Below the pieces are notes generated by a model. That model saw only the letters and a program-made list of their open reading frames with translations, did not search any database and had not been told where the DNA came from. A DNA stretch of 8,762 bases from Pelotomaculum sp. (GTDB taxonomy: Bacteria > Bacillota > Desulfotomaculia > Desulfotomaculales > Pelotomaculaceae): assembly GCA_003489345.1 (NCBI GenBank), contig DNIT01000029.1:417-9178 (forward strand), read 5' to 3'. Below, piece by piece: positions 1 to 5,829 of the stretch. The position numbers and the translations under genes are program-made. The first letter of the stretch is position 1, and the number at the start of each line of letters is the position of its first letter.

Positions 1-224
1 CGTCCGGTCAAGCCGGACAGGATCTCTACCTGACCCCGGCCGACGGACAGGAGGTCGGCCAGGAAGGCGCGGCACGCCTCATTGGCTTCCCCGTCCACCG
101 GAGGAGCCGTCAGCCGTACCCGCAGGGCGTCTTCGAAAAGTCCCGCCACCTGGTTTTTGGACGCGCGCGGCTGGACTCTGACCTTGAAGGACACGCCGTC
201 TTTTTCTTCTTTGAGCGGCAACAC
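1..224 (-). CDS. yggU: DUF167 / YggU family protein (partial, 3' end outside window)
   Basis: Reading the minus strand from a GTG at 224 gives 74 residues that are open to the window edge. The product begins MLPLKEEKDGVSFKVRVQPR and continues with A-S-K-N, then LTAPPVDGEANEACRAFLAD and a VEILSGLTG-like stretch. The KVRVQPRASKN and RLTAPPVDGEAN blocks are the hallmark of the small DUF167/YggU family (about 90-100 residues), so roughly a quarter is missing. The family's biochemical role is unknown; the fold is a small alpha/beta domain. The likely ribosome binding site GGAGGG (240-235) lies inside the last codons of the preceding gene, whose stop ends at 226, so translation is probably coupled. 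A TTG at 221 is an alternative start. In Escherichia coli yggU sits beside yggS and yggT, whose homologues are also in this window. The family call is firm; the start is likely but not certain. Confidence 0.88.
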   Translation of the reverse strand, partial: MLPLKEEKDGVSFKVRVQPRASKNQVAGLFEDALRVRLTAPPVDGEANEACRAFLADLLSVGRGQVEILSGLTG

Positions 225-225
225 C

Positions 226-1068
226 TTATACGATCCCTCCTTCGCGGATATTTGCCAGCGTATAGACGACTGCTTTACGCAGTTCCTCAGCCAGATCCGC
301 CAGGTGTTCACAACCCTGTGGTCCGCCGACTATTGCAGACAACTGTTTCTTGGTGCATTCTGCAAGGACCAGCCCCTTCAGCCCGCCGGGGAGCAAAGCG
401 CACTCAAAACACACCTGATCCGGCGCCCTGAGAAAGCTGCCGGAGCATTCTTCAACCCGGCCGGCAGGGTCCAGGCGGCTCAACAGGCCCAGTTCGTGGT
501 AGGAGTCGCTAAAACCGCTATGAACGATGAAACCACCCGCCAAAAGGTAAACAGCGCAGTTTTTGGAGCGGTTGAAAAGGTTTAAACCATGCTGCAGCCC
601 GTCCACATACTCGTTCCACCGGCGTGTAACACGATGGAGGTTGCTTTGATAACGACAGGTGTCAACCTGAAACTTCCGCCAGTGCTCGCAATAGGCTTTC
701 AGGGTGGGGAATCCCCTCTCCCGGAAGAGAAAGGTTTCCGACTGGATAATACCCCTGACGCATTCGGCAAGCAACTCCCGGGCCAGCCCGCCGGCATGTT
801 CTCCAACCTCTCTGCGGAGGTCACGGCCTATATTAAAATAAGCAGTTGCTCCTTTCAGGCCGGGCGCCTCTTGACTGCCGTTAAAAATCCCTGCGGGCGA
901 GCGAAATACTTCCCAGCGGGCATCTTTAATTGCAAAAGAAGACTGGTCTACTTTTAGCCTGCCGGTTGCTTCCAGTTCTGTCCCCAGGACAGAAGCCTCC
1001 GCCAGCAGTTCACCGGAATGAATGCGCTTTACCGAACAAAACCAGCTTTTCTGGTAGATCAATTTCAT
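226..1068 (-). CDS. DUF2889-type hypothetical protein, cysteine-rich
   Basis: This 280-residue protein has no signal peptide or membrane segment, so it is probably cytoplasmic. The ATG start is supported by AAGGAG nine bases upstream. The C-terminal motif GCEHLADL (residues 252-259) resembles the GCTHL-type motif of DUF2889 proteins. The N-terminal part (about 15-60, ending IKDARWEVFRSP) also resembles that family's opening, where a short linker is followed by 'I..A....R.P'. The middle (about 100-155: ECVRGIIQSETFLFRERGF, then a W/C/Y-rich helix stretch ending TRRW) looks like an insertion, making the protein longer than the roughly 180-200 residues I expect for a plain DUF2889 protein. It has nine cysteines (11, 103, 138, 171, 208, 220, 223, 238, 253), including a C-F-E-C pair, which would allow metal or redox chemistry, but no known metal site is recognisable. 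It lies 36 bp after the Nudix gene, and its 3' end carries the yggU ribosome binding site. The gene is certain; the family is probable; the function is unknown. Confidence 0.75.
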   Translation of the reverse strand: MKLIYQKSWFCSVKRIHSGELLAEASVLGTELEATGRLKVDQSSFAIKDARWEVFRSPAGIFNGSQEAPGLKGATAYFNIGRDLRREVGEHAGGLARELLAECVRGIIQSETFLFRERGFPTLKAYCEHWRKFQVDTCRYQSNLHRVTRRWNEYVDGLQHGLNLFNRSKNCAVYLLAGGFIVHSGFSDSYHELGLLSRLDPAGRVEECSGSFLRAPDQVCFECALLPGGLKGLVLAECTKKQLSAIVGGPQGCEHLADLAEELRKAVVYTLANIREGGIV

Positions 1069-1104
1069 GTGATAAAACTCCTTGTTGGTCCGCTTTTTTA
1101 AAGC

Positions 1105-1728
1105 CTACATCTCCGGGCGGCAGAGGTTGATAAAATTATTCAGGATCCGGGCCGTCACGCCCCAGATAAAATATTCGCCGTATTCGTAAAAGTAAACGGG
1201 AAAAGACCACTGTTTCGACCAATTCTTTTTCTCTTTATAGCTTTCGGGTACCCTGTGGAATGGAAAATCAGCCGGGTAGCGGAGCGCTACTTCAACTGTG
1301 CTTGCCCTGGGCGGAGAGATAAAATGTTCCAGCGGGGCTAAGAAAGTACCTGCAACCTCATTGGGGTTGGGATTGATTCTATGCAGGTCCTCAATCATCC
1401 CTAAAAAAGGATAGATCAGGGTGCCGGGCGGGGTAATCTGGTAGTCCAGGGGACCAATCAAAACCACTTGGTCCCGGCGAATACCCAGTTCTTCAACGGC
1501 CTCGCGGATAGCCGTCTCCTGCGGCTGTGCCATTTCTTCCGGCTCGACTTTACCGCCCGGAAAACAAATCTCACCCGGCTGCCTGTTGAGACTTTCGGAC
1601 CTGACCTCAAAAAGGACATGAGGCCTCCCCTCTTTTTCCACTACGGGCACCAGAACAGCCGATACCAGGCATTCGCTTTCATTGTGTATTCTCGGTCGCC
1701 TGCCGGCTATCCTCCTGATAAGTTCCAA
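1105..1728 (-). CDS. Nudix hydrolase, CoA pyrophosphatase-like (NudL/YeaB type)
   Basis: From a TTG at 1728 this gives 207 residues. Two motifs of the CoA-pyrophosphatase branch are visible. One is the upstream 'FEVRSESLNRQPGEICFPGG' block, equivalent to the family's LLTxRSxxL....GEvxFPGG. The other is the Nudix box GGKVEPEE...REAVEELGI with the metal-binding R-E-x-x-E-E core. A later TPPGTLIYPFLGMI stretch matches the segment that follows the box in this branch. Known members hydrolyse CoA or related nucleoside diphosphate derivatives to 3',5'-ADP and phosphopantetheine with Mg or Mn; the substrate here is inferred. An open frame reaches back to 1854, but that would put the divIVA terminator inside the coding region, while AGGAGG (1740-1735) sits six bases before the TTG. 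The spacing between Glu7 of the box and the R-E pair is nine residues instead of the canonical seven. The downstream gene follows after 36 bp without a terminator. Confidence 0.85.
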   Translation of the reverse strand: MELIRRIAGRRPRIHNESECLVSAVLVPVVEKEGRPHVLFEVRSESLNRQPGEICFPGGKVEPEEMAQPQETAIREAVEELGIRRDQVVLIGPLDYQITPPGTLIYPFLGMIEDLHRINPNPNEVAGTFLAPLEHFISPPRASTVEVALRYPADFPFHRVPESYKEKKNWSKQWSFPVYFYEYGEYFIWGVTARILNNFINLCRPEM

Positions 1729-1734
1729 TTTAAT

Positions 1735-1740
1735 CCTCCT
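1735..1740 (-). promoter_or_regulatory. Ribosome binding site fixing the TTG start of the Nudix gene
   Basis: The minus strand reads AGGAGG-ATTAAA-TTG. This is a full Shine-Dalgarno match six bases before the TTG at 1728. It settles the start downstream of the divIVA terminator and removes 42 residues of apparent N-terminal extension. Confidence 0.85.
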
Positions 1741-1753
1741 TATATGCGTGTTC

Positions 1754-1780
1754 AAAAAGCCTCCGTGCCGGGAGGCTTTT
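1754..1780 (-). terminator. Rho-independent terminator after divIVA
   Basis: On the minus strand the stem AAAAGCCTCC, loop CGGCAC and stem GGAGGCTTTT are followed by one further T and then GAAC. This is a ten-base-pair hairpin whose 3' arm ends in the T-run. It starts about 49 bp after the divIVA stop and ends about 26 bp before the Nudix start, so it separates the two units. The A-run on the other side could let it act in both directions, but no plus-strand gene faces it. Confidence 0.88.
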
Positions 1781-1828
1781 GAGCCTAAAGCTATCAAATC
1801 AAAAAAAGGGAATGGGAACAGTACTAAT

Positions 1829-2377
1829 TCAGGCGGTTTCTTCCCTGTGTTCATCTTCGGCGGGGACAGGATCCTCCTCGCCGTCCAAATATTTCATTTG
1901 AGCTTCCAAAAAAGCGCGGAATTTCATTCTGAATACCTGGGCATCCCGTTCCATCCGGTGGTACTCTTCATAGATAAGCTTTGCTTTCTCTTCCGCTTCT
2001 TTGATCATGCCGGCGGCTTTCAGGTCTGCCTCCTGAATGAGCGCCGTCGCTTCCTGTTCCGCCTCGCGGGTTATCTGCTCCGCCTCAATCCTGGCCTGGT
2101 CCAGACGCAGCGAGGTTTCCTTCTCGGCATTCTGTCTCAGTTCATCGGCGCTCTTTTGGGCCATGATCATGGTGTTTTTGAGCACCTCTTCAATTTCACG
2201 GTAGCGGGCCGTGCTCTGCTCCGCCAGGACCAGCTTTTCTTTCAGGGTCTGGTTCTCCCGGAACAGCGCCTCATAGTCCTGGATAACCTGATCCAGAAAG
2301 GCGTCGACCTCCTCTTCCCGGTACCCGCGCATAGCCTTGCGAAACTCTTTTTTTTGAATATCCAGCGGTGTAATCAA
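1829..2377 (-). CDS. divIVA: Cell-division initiation / polar scaffold protein DivIVA
   Basis: This 182-residue, highly charged protein begins ITPLDIQKKEFRKAMRGYRE and continues EEVDAFLDQVI. That is the conserved N-terminal DivIVA domain (about 1-60), which binds curved membrane and carries the coiled-coil crossover. Residues about 35-165 are almost continuous heptad-like coiled coil rich in E, K, A and Q, followed by an acidic disordered tail (EEDPVPAEDEHREE). DivIVA oligomerises on negatively curved membrane at poles and septa and recruits division, chromosome-anchoring or wall-synthesis partners, depending on species. The start is TTG at 2377, preceded by TGAGGTGA (seven of eight to the anti-SD complement) with about seven bases of spacing; the protein start matches the family exactly. 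A 301-bp gap separates it from ylmH upstream and a strong terminator follows it, so it may be transcribed separately from the ylm operon. No promoter could be assigned confidently. Confidence 0.95.
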   Translation of the reverse strand: MITPLDIQKKEFRKAMRGYREEEVDAFLDQVIQDYEALFRENQTLKEKLVLAEQSTARYREIEEVLKNTMIMAQKSADELRQNAEKETSLRLDQARIEAEQITREAEQEATALIQEADLKAAGMIKEAEEKAKLIYEEYHRMERDAQVFRMKFRAFLEAQMKYLDGEEDPVPAEDEHREETA

Positions 2378-2439
2378 TGCCTCTTCACCTCAGGTTGGCT
2401 TAACTTTTTATTGGAGTGTTTGCCCACGACCGCCGGCGG

Positions 2440-2453
2440 CATCACGTATGATG
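2440..2453. repeat. Short inverted repeat CATCA-CGTA-TGATG
   Basis: This is a 14-bp interrupted palindrome with perfect 5-bp arms around CGTA. It lies about 63-76 bp before the divIVA start and 12 bp from the edge of the larger repeat element. It could be an operator half-site pair or part of the same insertion, but five-base arms arise easily by chance. Confidence 0.35.
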
Positions 2454-2465
2454 AAAACACCAGCG

Positions 2466-2555
2466 ATGCAGGTGCGATTTCAATCGCACACGGTACATTC
2501 GCGCCGGACTTGTGTGGCCAATGAAACATTTGTGCGAATGCATTCGCACCTGCAT
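2466..2555. repeat. 90-bp element with 24-bp inverted ends, each end a palindrome
   Basis: The left end (2466-2489) and the right end (2532-2555) are inverted copies matching at 21 of 24 positions, and all three mismatches fall in the central six bases. Each end contains GTGCGA-N6-TCGCAC, at 2472-2489 with N6 TTTCAA and at 2532-2549 with N6 ATGCAT. The second is a perfect 18-bp palindrome. The outer six bases ATGCAG/CTGCAT are matched across the element. The two palindromes are centred exactly 60 bp apart, and a partial third copy (CATTCGCGC, 2496-2504) lies between them. The element could be a REP/MITE-like repeat or a pair of operator sites. No target-site duplication is visible at its edges. 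On the plus strand the right end runs into TTTTTTT (2555-2561), which looks terminator-like although no plus-strand gene precedes it. Confidence 0.8.
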
Positions 2556-2678
2556 TTTTTTGGATTCACTCTGTGGGCTGAACAGCTGTACGGTTATTTT
2601 CAGAGTTGTTACACGCCGCTATCGCGGACCACGTATGCGGTTGAAACGTTGTGTCTAAAGGATGATGAAAGGCCGCGA

Positions 2679-3467
2679 TTAAACAAGCCTGTGCAGGAGG
2701 ACCCCTATCCTGCCGCTTTTAAGCGGACCCTTTACAGATTCAACAATTACCCGGCCTTTACCATGGGCGGAAAGCACGTCGCCTTCTTTTACCGGCGCGG
2801 CTGGATCCGGGCATACGCGCCAGTTAATACGCAGCCGCTCTGCTTCAATTTCCCGCGCCATCTTGGAGCGGGATGTTCCAAAACCGGCGGCCGCCACCGC
2901 ATCCAGGCGCAATGAAGAAACAGCAGCTTTGATTTCCCGGTATTTGACTGCCGGGGGCTGAAAATCTTCCTGTCCCAGCTCGGACACCGACACGCCGGCC
3001 TGACCCACTTTGTGCAGGTTGGTCAGGATATATGGGACCACCTCCCTGGCGACCACCACGTTGGCATAATCCCCGGTCATGATGATGTCCCCAAATTTTT
3101 CCCGTTTCAGACCAAGTCCCAGGAGAGCCCCCTGAAAATCCCGGTGCGTGGCCCTGCAATGCTTAAAATTTCCTTTTATCACAATAAAACTCAAATTAAA
3201 CTCTTCCGGCAGCGGGGTAACACCATTGAGGCAGATGGCCACCCTCTTCCGTTCGGCGCCCGGGTAGCCGCCATCAGCTACAGCCACCAGTTCTAAGCGC
3301 TGAACTACATGTAGTATAAGAGCCGTCCGGTACGGGTCCAAGAAATCAGTAACCTGGGTGCGGCCGCTTTTGCGCGCTGTTTCGGCCTGGTCCAGGGTCC
3401 TGGCCAGGATGGCCCGTTCCTCCCCGTTAGAAGCGTGGGCCAGGAGTTTTTCCCGATCCGGTTTCAT
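2679..3467 (-). CDS. ylmH: S4-domain RNA-binding protein YlmH
   Basis: This 262-residue protein matches the YlmH family in length (about 255-260). The N-terminal two-thirds (1-180) carries the family's conserved blocks, including VTDFLDPY (39-46), VAVADGGYPGAERKRVAI (61-78) and EKFGDIIMTGDYANVVVA (123-140). An S4 RNA-binding domain follows at about 186-245 (SSLRLDAVAAAGFGTSRSKM, then VKEGDVLSAHGKGRVIV). In Bacillus subtilis YlmH binds the ribosome and takes part in ribosome-associated quality control; the same role here is inferred. The open frame extends to 3515, but the ATG at 3467 overlaps the yggT stop as ATGA and the protein from there matches the family. No good Shine-Dalgarno precedes it, which fits translational coupling to yggT. 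It is the last gene of the ylm-type operon, and no clear terminator follows. Confidence 0.93.
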   Translation of the reverse strand: MKPDREKLLAHASNGEERAILARTLDQAETARKSGRTQVTDFLDPYRTALILHVVQRLELVAVADGGYPGAERKRVAICLNGVTPLPEEFNLSFIVIKGNFKHCRATHRDFQGALLGLGLKREKFGDIIMTGDYANVVVAREVVPYILTNLHKVGQAGVSVSELGQEDFQPPAVKYREIKAAVSSLRLDAVAAAGFGTSRSKMAREIEAERLRINWRVCPDPAAPVKEGDVLSAHGKGRVIVESVKGPLKSGRIGVLLHRLV

Positions 3468-3727
3468 AACAGGGCTATTAAAATTTTGTTCACGAGGTTC
3501 CAAAGGAGGTGCCATACAAAAAAGGCCACGATGGGGGAGAAGTCCACAGCCCCAAAGGGTGGGATGAACCGCCTGAAAACATTCAGGTAGGGTTCGGTTA
3601 CCTCATAAATAAACCGGATTAGAGGTTGATACGGGTTATGGCGAACCCAGGACAGCAGGATGCGAATAATTAACAGGTACATATATACTTGAAAGGCCAC
3701 ATTAACAGCCGTAATAATTATCCCCAT
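3464..3727 (-). CDS. yggT: YggT/YlmG family integral membrane protein
   Basis: This small 87-residue protein has two hydrophobic segments, about residues 4-26 (TAVNVAFQVYMYLLIIRILL) and 62-85 (SPIVAFFVWHLLWNLVNKIL). Between them is the conserved SWVRHNPYQPLIRFIYEVTEPYLNVFRRFIPP loop, described here only by its key features: the W-x-R-x-N-P start, T-E-P-Y, and the F-R-R-x-I-P-P end. This is the typical YggT repeat. The family is linked genetically to osmotic tolerance, division-site function and, in plastids, nucleoid or thylakoid organisation; the biochemical role is not settled. A GTG at 3733 is in frame but lies inside the GAGGTGA Shine-Dalgarno, so the ATG at 3727 is the more likely start. 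The gene begins 12 bp after the proC stop and overlaps ylmH by 4 bp. Confidence 0.93.
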   Translation of the reverse strand: MGIIITAVNVAFQVYMYLLIIRILLSWVRHNPYQPLIRFIYEVTEPYLNVFRRFIPPFGAVDFSPIVAFFVWHLLWNLVNKILIALL

Positions 3728-3739
3728 GTTCACCTCACG

Positions 3740-4570
3740 CTAAGTTTTGCTATTCTTTCCGGGAGCCAATTGGCTGGAGCGCAAGGCTGCCTCAGCCACC
3801 GCTTTCATCAGAACGGAACGCAACGCCCCCTCCTCAAGCGCATAAAGTCCGGCAATAGTCGTCCCGCCCGGTGTCGTGACCATGTCCTTCAGTTTAGCCG
3901 GATGCTCGCCGGTTTCCAAAACCATTTTGGCCGATCCCAGCATGGTTTGGGCGGTTAAAACTCTGGCGACATCTCTGGAGAGTCCCAGCCGCACCGCGCC
4001 ATCAATAAACCCTTCCATAATCAGGTACATATAAGCCGGTGCGCTGCCGCTTAAGCCTGTTACACAGTCCATCATCGACTCATCAACTACCACCGCCTGG
4101 CCGGAAGCCTTTAGAATTGCCATGGCCAACTCCATGTTCGGCTGCAAACAGAACTTGCCGGGGCATAACGCGCTGGCGCCTTCACCTACCAGACAGGGGG
4201 TATTTGGCATCACCCGCACCACCGGAACGGGAACCTTGAAAAAGGCTTCGATAAAACCTGTGGATATACCCGCCACAATCGAAACGACAGTTTGTTCGGG
4301 GCGGGCTGCGGGAGCTATCTCCTCCAATAAACCCGGTATTGCCTGTGGCTTGACAGCCAGGACTACAATATCGGCCGCGCTGACAACAGTACTATTATCC
4401 GCTGTTTGAATCCCAAACTTTTGTTTCAGGTATTCCTGCCTGACGGCAGTGATGTCGCTGGCATAGACAGAGGCGGGCTCTACCAGGCCCGAACGCAAAA
4501 GGCCGGTTATTAAAGCCTCCGCCATAGCGCCCCCGCCTAAAAAGCCTATCTTTTGATTTTGCAAAGGCAC
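3740..4570 (-). CDS. proC: Pyrroline-5-carboxylate reductase
   Basis: This 276-residue protein is of normal family length. It reduces 1-pyrroline-5-carboxylate to L-proline with NAD(P)H, the last step of proline synthesis, in the cytoplasm. The N-terminal Rossmann fold shows IGFLGGGAMAEA (8-19), followed by VVLAVKPQ (69-76) and VVRVMPNTPCLVGEG (117-131), with the conserved M-P-N-T-P. The all-alpha C-terminal dimer domain carries TGLSGSAPAYMYL (171-183) and the P5CR signature region KDMVTTPGGTTIAGLYALEE (228-247), including the T-x-P-G-G-T-T-I core. All key residues seem intact. The start is GTG at 4570, preceded by AAGGAGGG with about six bases of spacing. It sits 21 bp after sepF and 12 bp before yggT, a position also seen in Actinobacteria and many Clostridia, and in several Proteobacteria between yggS and yggT. 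Confidence 0.97.
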   Translation of the reverse strand: MPLQNQKIGFLGGGAMAEALITGLLRSGLVEPASVYASDITAVRQEYLKQKFGIQTADNSTVVSAADIVVLAVKPQAIPGLLEEIAPAARPEQTVVSIVAGISTGFIEAFFKVPVPVVRVMPNTPCLVGEGASALCPGKFCLQPNMELAMAILKASGQAVVVDESMMDCVTGLSGSAPAYMYLIMEGFIDGAVRLGLSRDVARVLTAQTMLGSAKMVLETGEHPAKLKDMVTTPGGTTIAGLYALEEGALRSVLMKAVAEAALRSSQLAPGKNSKT

Positions 4571-4591
4571 GGGACTCCCTCCTTACGTAGT

Positions 4592-5044
4592 TTACGAACG
4601 CGCCCACGAAAAAATTCCTTTTTCACGGTTGCCCTCTTTCAACTCATTGGCGATATCCATATTGGCGGGCACAAAGAGGAAAACACCGTTACCCACTTTT
4701 TGCTGGCTGCCGCTTAAAGCATAGGTGGCCCCCATGACAAAGTCAACCACCCGCCGCGCCAGTTCGGCGTCGGCCTGTTCCAGGTTCAGGATGACCGGAC
4801 GCCTGTTCTTCAAGTTGTCGGTAATTTCTTTGACCTCTTCAAAAGACCGGGGCTCAACCACCACTACCCTTACCTGACGCTGAGCATGCTGCAGGCTGAC
4901 CACAGTACCCTTTTCTCTATCTTTTTTTCTCTGCCAACCCGGTTCCTCCTGGACCTCTCCGTGATTCTGTTTCTCCTCCGGCTCGATGTCCTCATCCTCA
5001 AAGCCAATGAAGCCAAGTACTTTATCTACAAGTTTGACGGCCAC
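4592..5044 (-). CDS. sepF: Cell-division protein SepF
   Basis: This 150-residue protein has three parts. An N-terminal amphipathic segment (1-14, VKLVDKVLGFIGF) can act as a membrane anchor. An acidic, charged linker follows (15-50). The globular DUF552 domain (about 55-142) shows VVVEPRSFEEVKEITDNLKN (61-80), RPVILNLE (82-89) and the RRVVDFVMGATYALSG helix (97-112), then GNGVFLFVPANMDI. SepF forms rings, bundles FtsZ filaments and tethers the Z ring to the membrane beside FtsA. The start is GTG at 5044 with GGAGGG six bases upstream. It is preceded by yggS (36-bp gap) and followed by proC (21-bp gap), as expected for a Clostridia-type ylm cluster. Confidence 0.96.
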   Translation of the reverse strand: MAVKLVDKVLGFIGFEDEDIEPEEKQNHGEVQEEPGWQRKKDREKGTVVSLQHAQRQVRVVVVEPRSFEEVKEITDNLKNRRPVILNLEQADAELARRVVDFVMGATYALSGSQQKVGNGVFLFVPANMDIANELKEGNREKGIFSWARS

Positions 5045-5080
5045 TGTCTTCCCTCCCGTAAATAATTTAATGTATACAGT

Positions 5081-5767
5081 TTAAACATCCCGCTCGCCAA
5101 AAACAGCCGTTCCGATGCGCAGGATATTGGCTCCTTCCTCTACCGCTACCTCCCAGTCTCCTGACATGCCCATGGAAAGGTAGTCCATCTTTGAGCCGGT
5201 CACCCTGTCTTCAACCTTTCGTGCTATATCCTTCAACTGCCTGAATACCGGACGGACCTCTTCCGGGTTTGCCGACCAGGGCGCGATGGTCATCAGCCCC
5301 TCTACAGAAAGTCCCGCCAGCCCCGCGGCAGAAGCGACAAAATCCACGGTTTCCGATGGGGCGAGGCCGTACTTGGATTTTTCCCCTGCCACGTTTACCT
5401 GCACCAGCACTTTGACCACCTGGCCTCCCTTAATGGCCGCACGGTGGAGCTCCTCGGCCAGTTCCCAACGGTCCAGGGAATGGATTAGATTTACTTTGCC
5501 GATGATTTTATTTACTTTATTGGTCTGCAGATGACCGATAAAATGCCATTCAACTTCGGGGGGCAATTGCTGGTACTTGTTCAGAAACTCCTGCACCCTA
5601 TTTTCTCCCAGCCGGTTCGCGCCAAAAGCCAGTGCTTCTCTGATTCTTTCAACCGGAACAGTCTTTGTTACAGCCACCAGCTTAATCTCGCCGGGATTGC
5701 GGCCGGCTCGCCTGGCTGCCGTAACAATACGCGCCTGCAACCTTCTTAAATTGTTTACAACATCCAA
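5081..5767 (-). CDS. yggS: PLP homeostasis protein YggS/YlmE
   Basis: This 228-residue protein is a typical single-domain TIM-barrel member of the YggS family. The PLP-binding lysine is K35 in KLVAVTKTVP. Other family blocks are LGENRVQEF (53-61), VEWHFIGHLQTNK (72-84), IHSLDR (95-100), the VQVNVAGEKSKYG stretch (122-134), GLMTIAP (157-163), the phosphate-binding SMGMSGDWE (198-206) and LRIGTAVFG (216-224). YggS proteins bind PLP without known enzymatic turnover and buffer the PLP pool; loss disturbs vitamin B6 and amino-acid metabolism. The start is TTG at 5767 with AAGGAG nine bases upstream. An ATG four bases further on is out of frame. A 62-bp gap from the hlyD-like gene holds an imperfect hairpin (CCCTG...CAGGG) without a T-run, so read-through is likely. 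Confidence 0.96.
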   Translation of the reverse strand: MDVVNNLRRLQARIVTAARRAGRNPGEIKLVAVTKTVPVERIREALAFGANRLGENRVQEFLNKYQQLPPEVEWHFIGHLQTNKVNKIIGKVNLIHSLDRWELAEELHRAAIKGGQVVKVLVQVNVAGEKSKYGLAPSETVDFVASAAGLAGLSVEGLMTIAPWSANPEEVRPVFRQLKDIARKVEDRVTGSKMDYLSMGMSGDWEVAVEEGANILRIGTAVFGERDV

Positions 5768-5829
5768 ATGAACGAACTCCTTGGTTTTTAGATAAGCCCC
5801 CTGCAGGTCCGGCCTTTTGAACAGGGCGC

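Larger units (their letters stand above)
2378..2678 (-). other. Long intergenic region upstream of divIVA
   Basis: This is 301 bp between the ylmH stop and the divIVA TTG, the longest gene-free stretch in the window. It contains the 90-bp inverted-repeat element described separately, a short hairpin CATCA-CGTA-TGATG (2440-2453) and a small CCGC-GATA-GCGG hairpin on the minus strand near 2616-2627. I see no convincing sigma-A -35/-10 pair, no T-box or other riboswitch core, and no intrinsic terminator in the direction of transcription. Plus-strand open frames through this region look like shadows with no recognisable protein. Confidence 0.6.

Noticed and set aside
82..585. Plus-strand open frame of 167 codons at the start of the window
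   Set aside because: It is antisense to the DUF2889-type and yggU genes, has no recognisable domain and a low-complexity basic start. The minus-strand frame at 1-224 is a clear DUF167 protein.
1682..2524. Plus-strand open frame of 280 codons across divIVA
   Set aside because: It is a mirror frame of the repetitive coiled-coil codons of divIVA. It would cross the terminator hairpin, and its product looks like no known family.
2466..2555. CRISPR array
   Set aside because: There are only two copies, in inverted rather than direct orientation, with no repeat-spacer periodicity and no cas genes.
2532..2561. Palindrome followed by a T-run as a plus-strand intrinsic terminator
   Set aside because: The T-run follows the outer arm rather than the 18-bp palindrome directly, and there is no plus-strand gene to terminate. 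It is better described as part of the inverted-repeat element.
2378..2678. T-box or other riboswitch upstream of divIVA
   Set aside because: I looked for a T-box core, specifier hairpin and terminator/antiterminator pair. None is visible, and no aminoacyl-tRNA synthetase gene follows.
2448..2915. Plus-strand open frame over the ylmH-divIVA gap
   Set aside because: It runs through the palindromic element and into the antisense of ylmH. There is no ribosome binding site of note and no protein-like pattern.
5768..5829. Imperfect hairpin between the HlyD-like gene and yggS as a terminator
   Set aside because: The stem is short and interrupted and is not followed by a T-run, so read-through is more likely.
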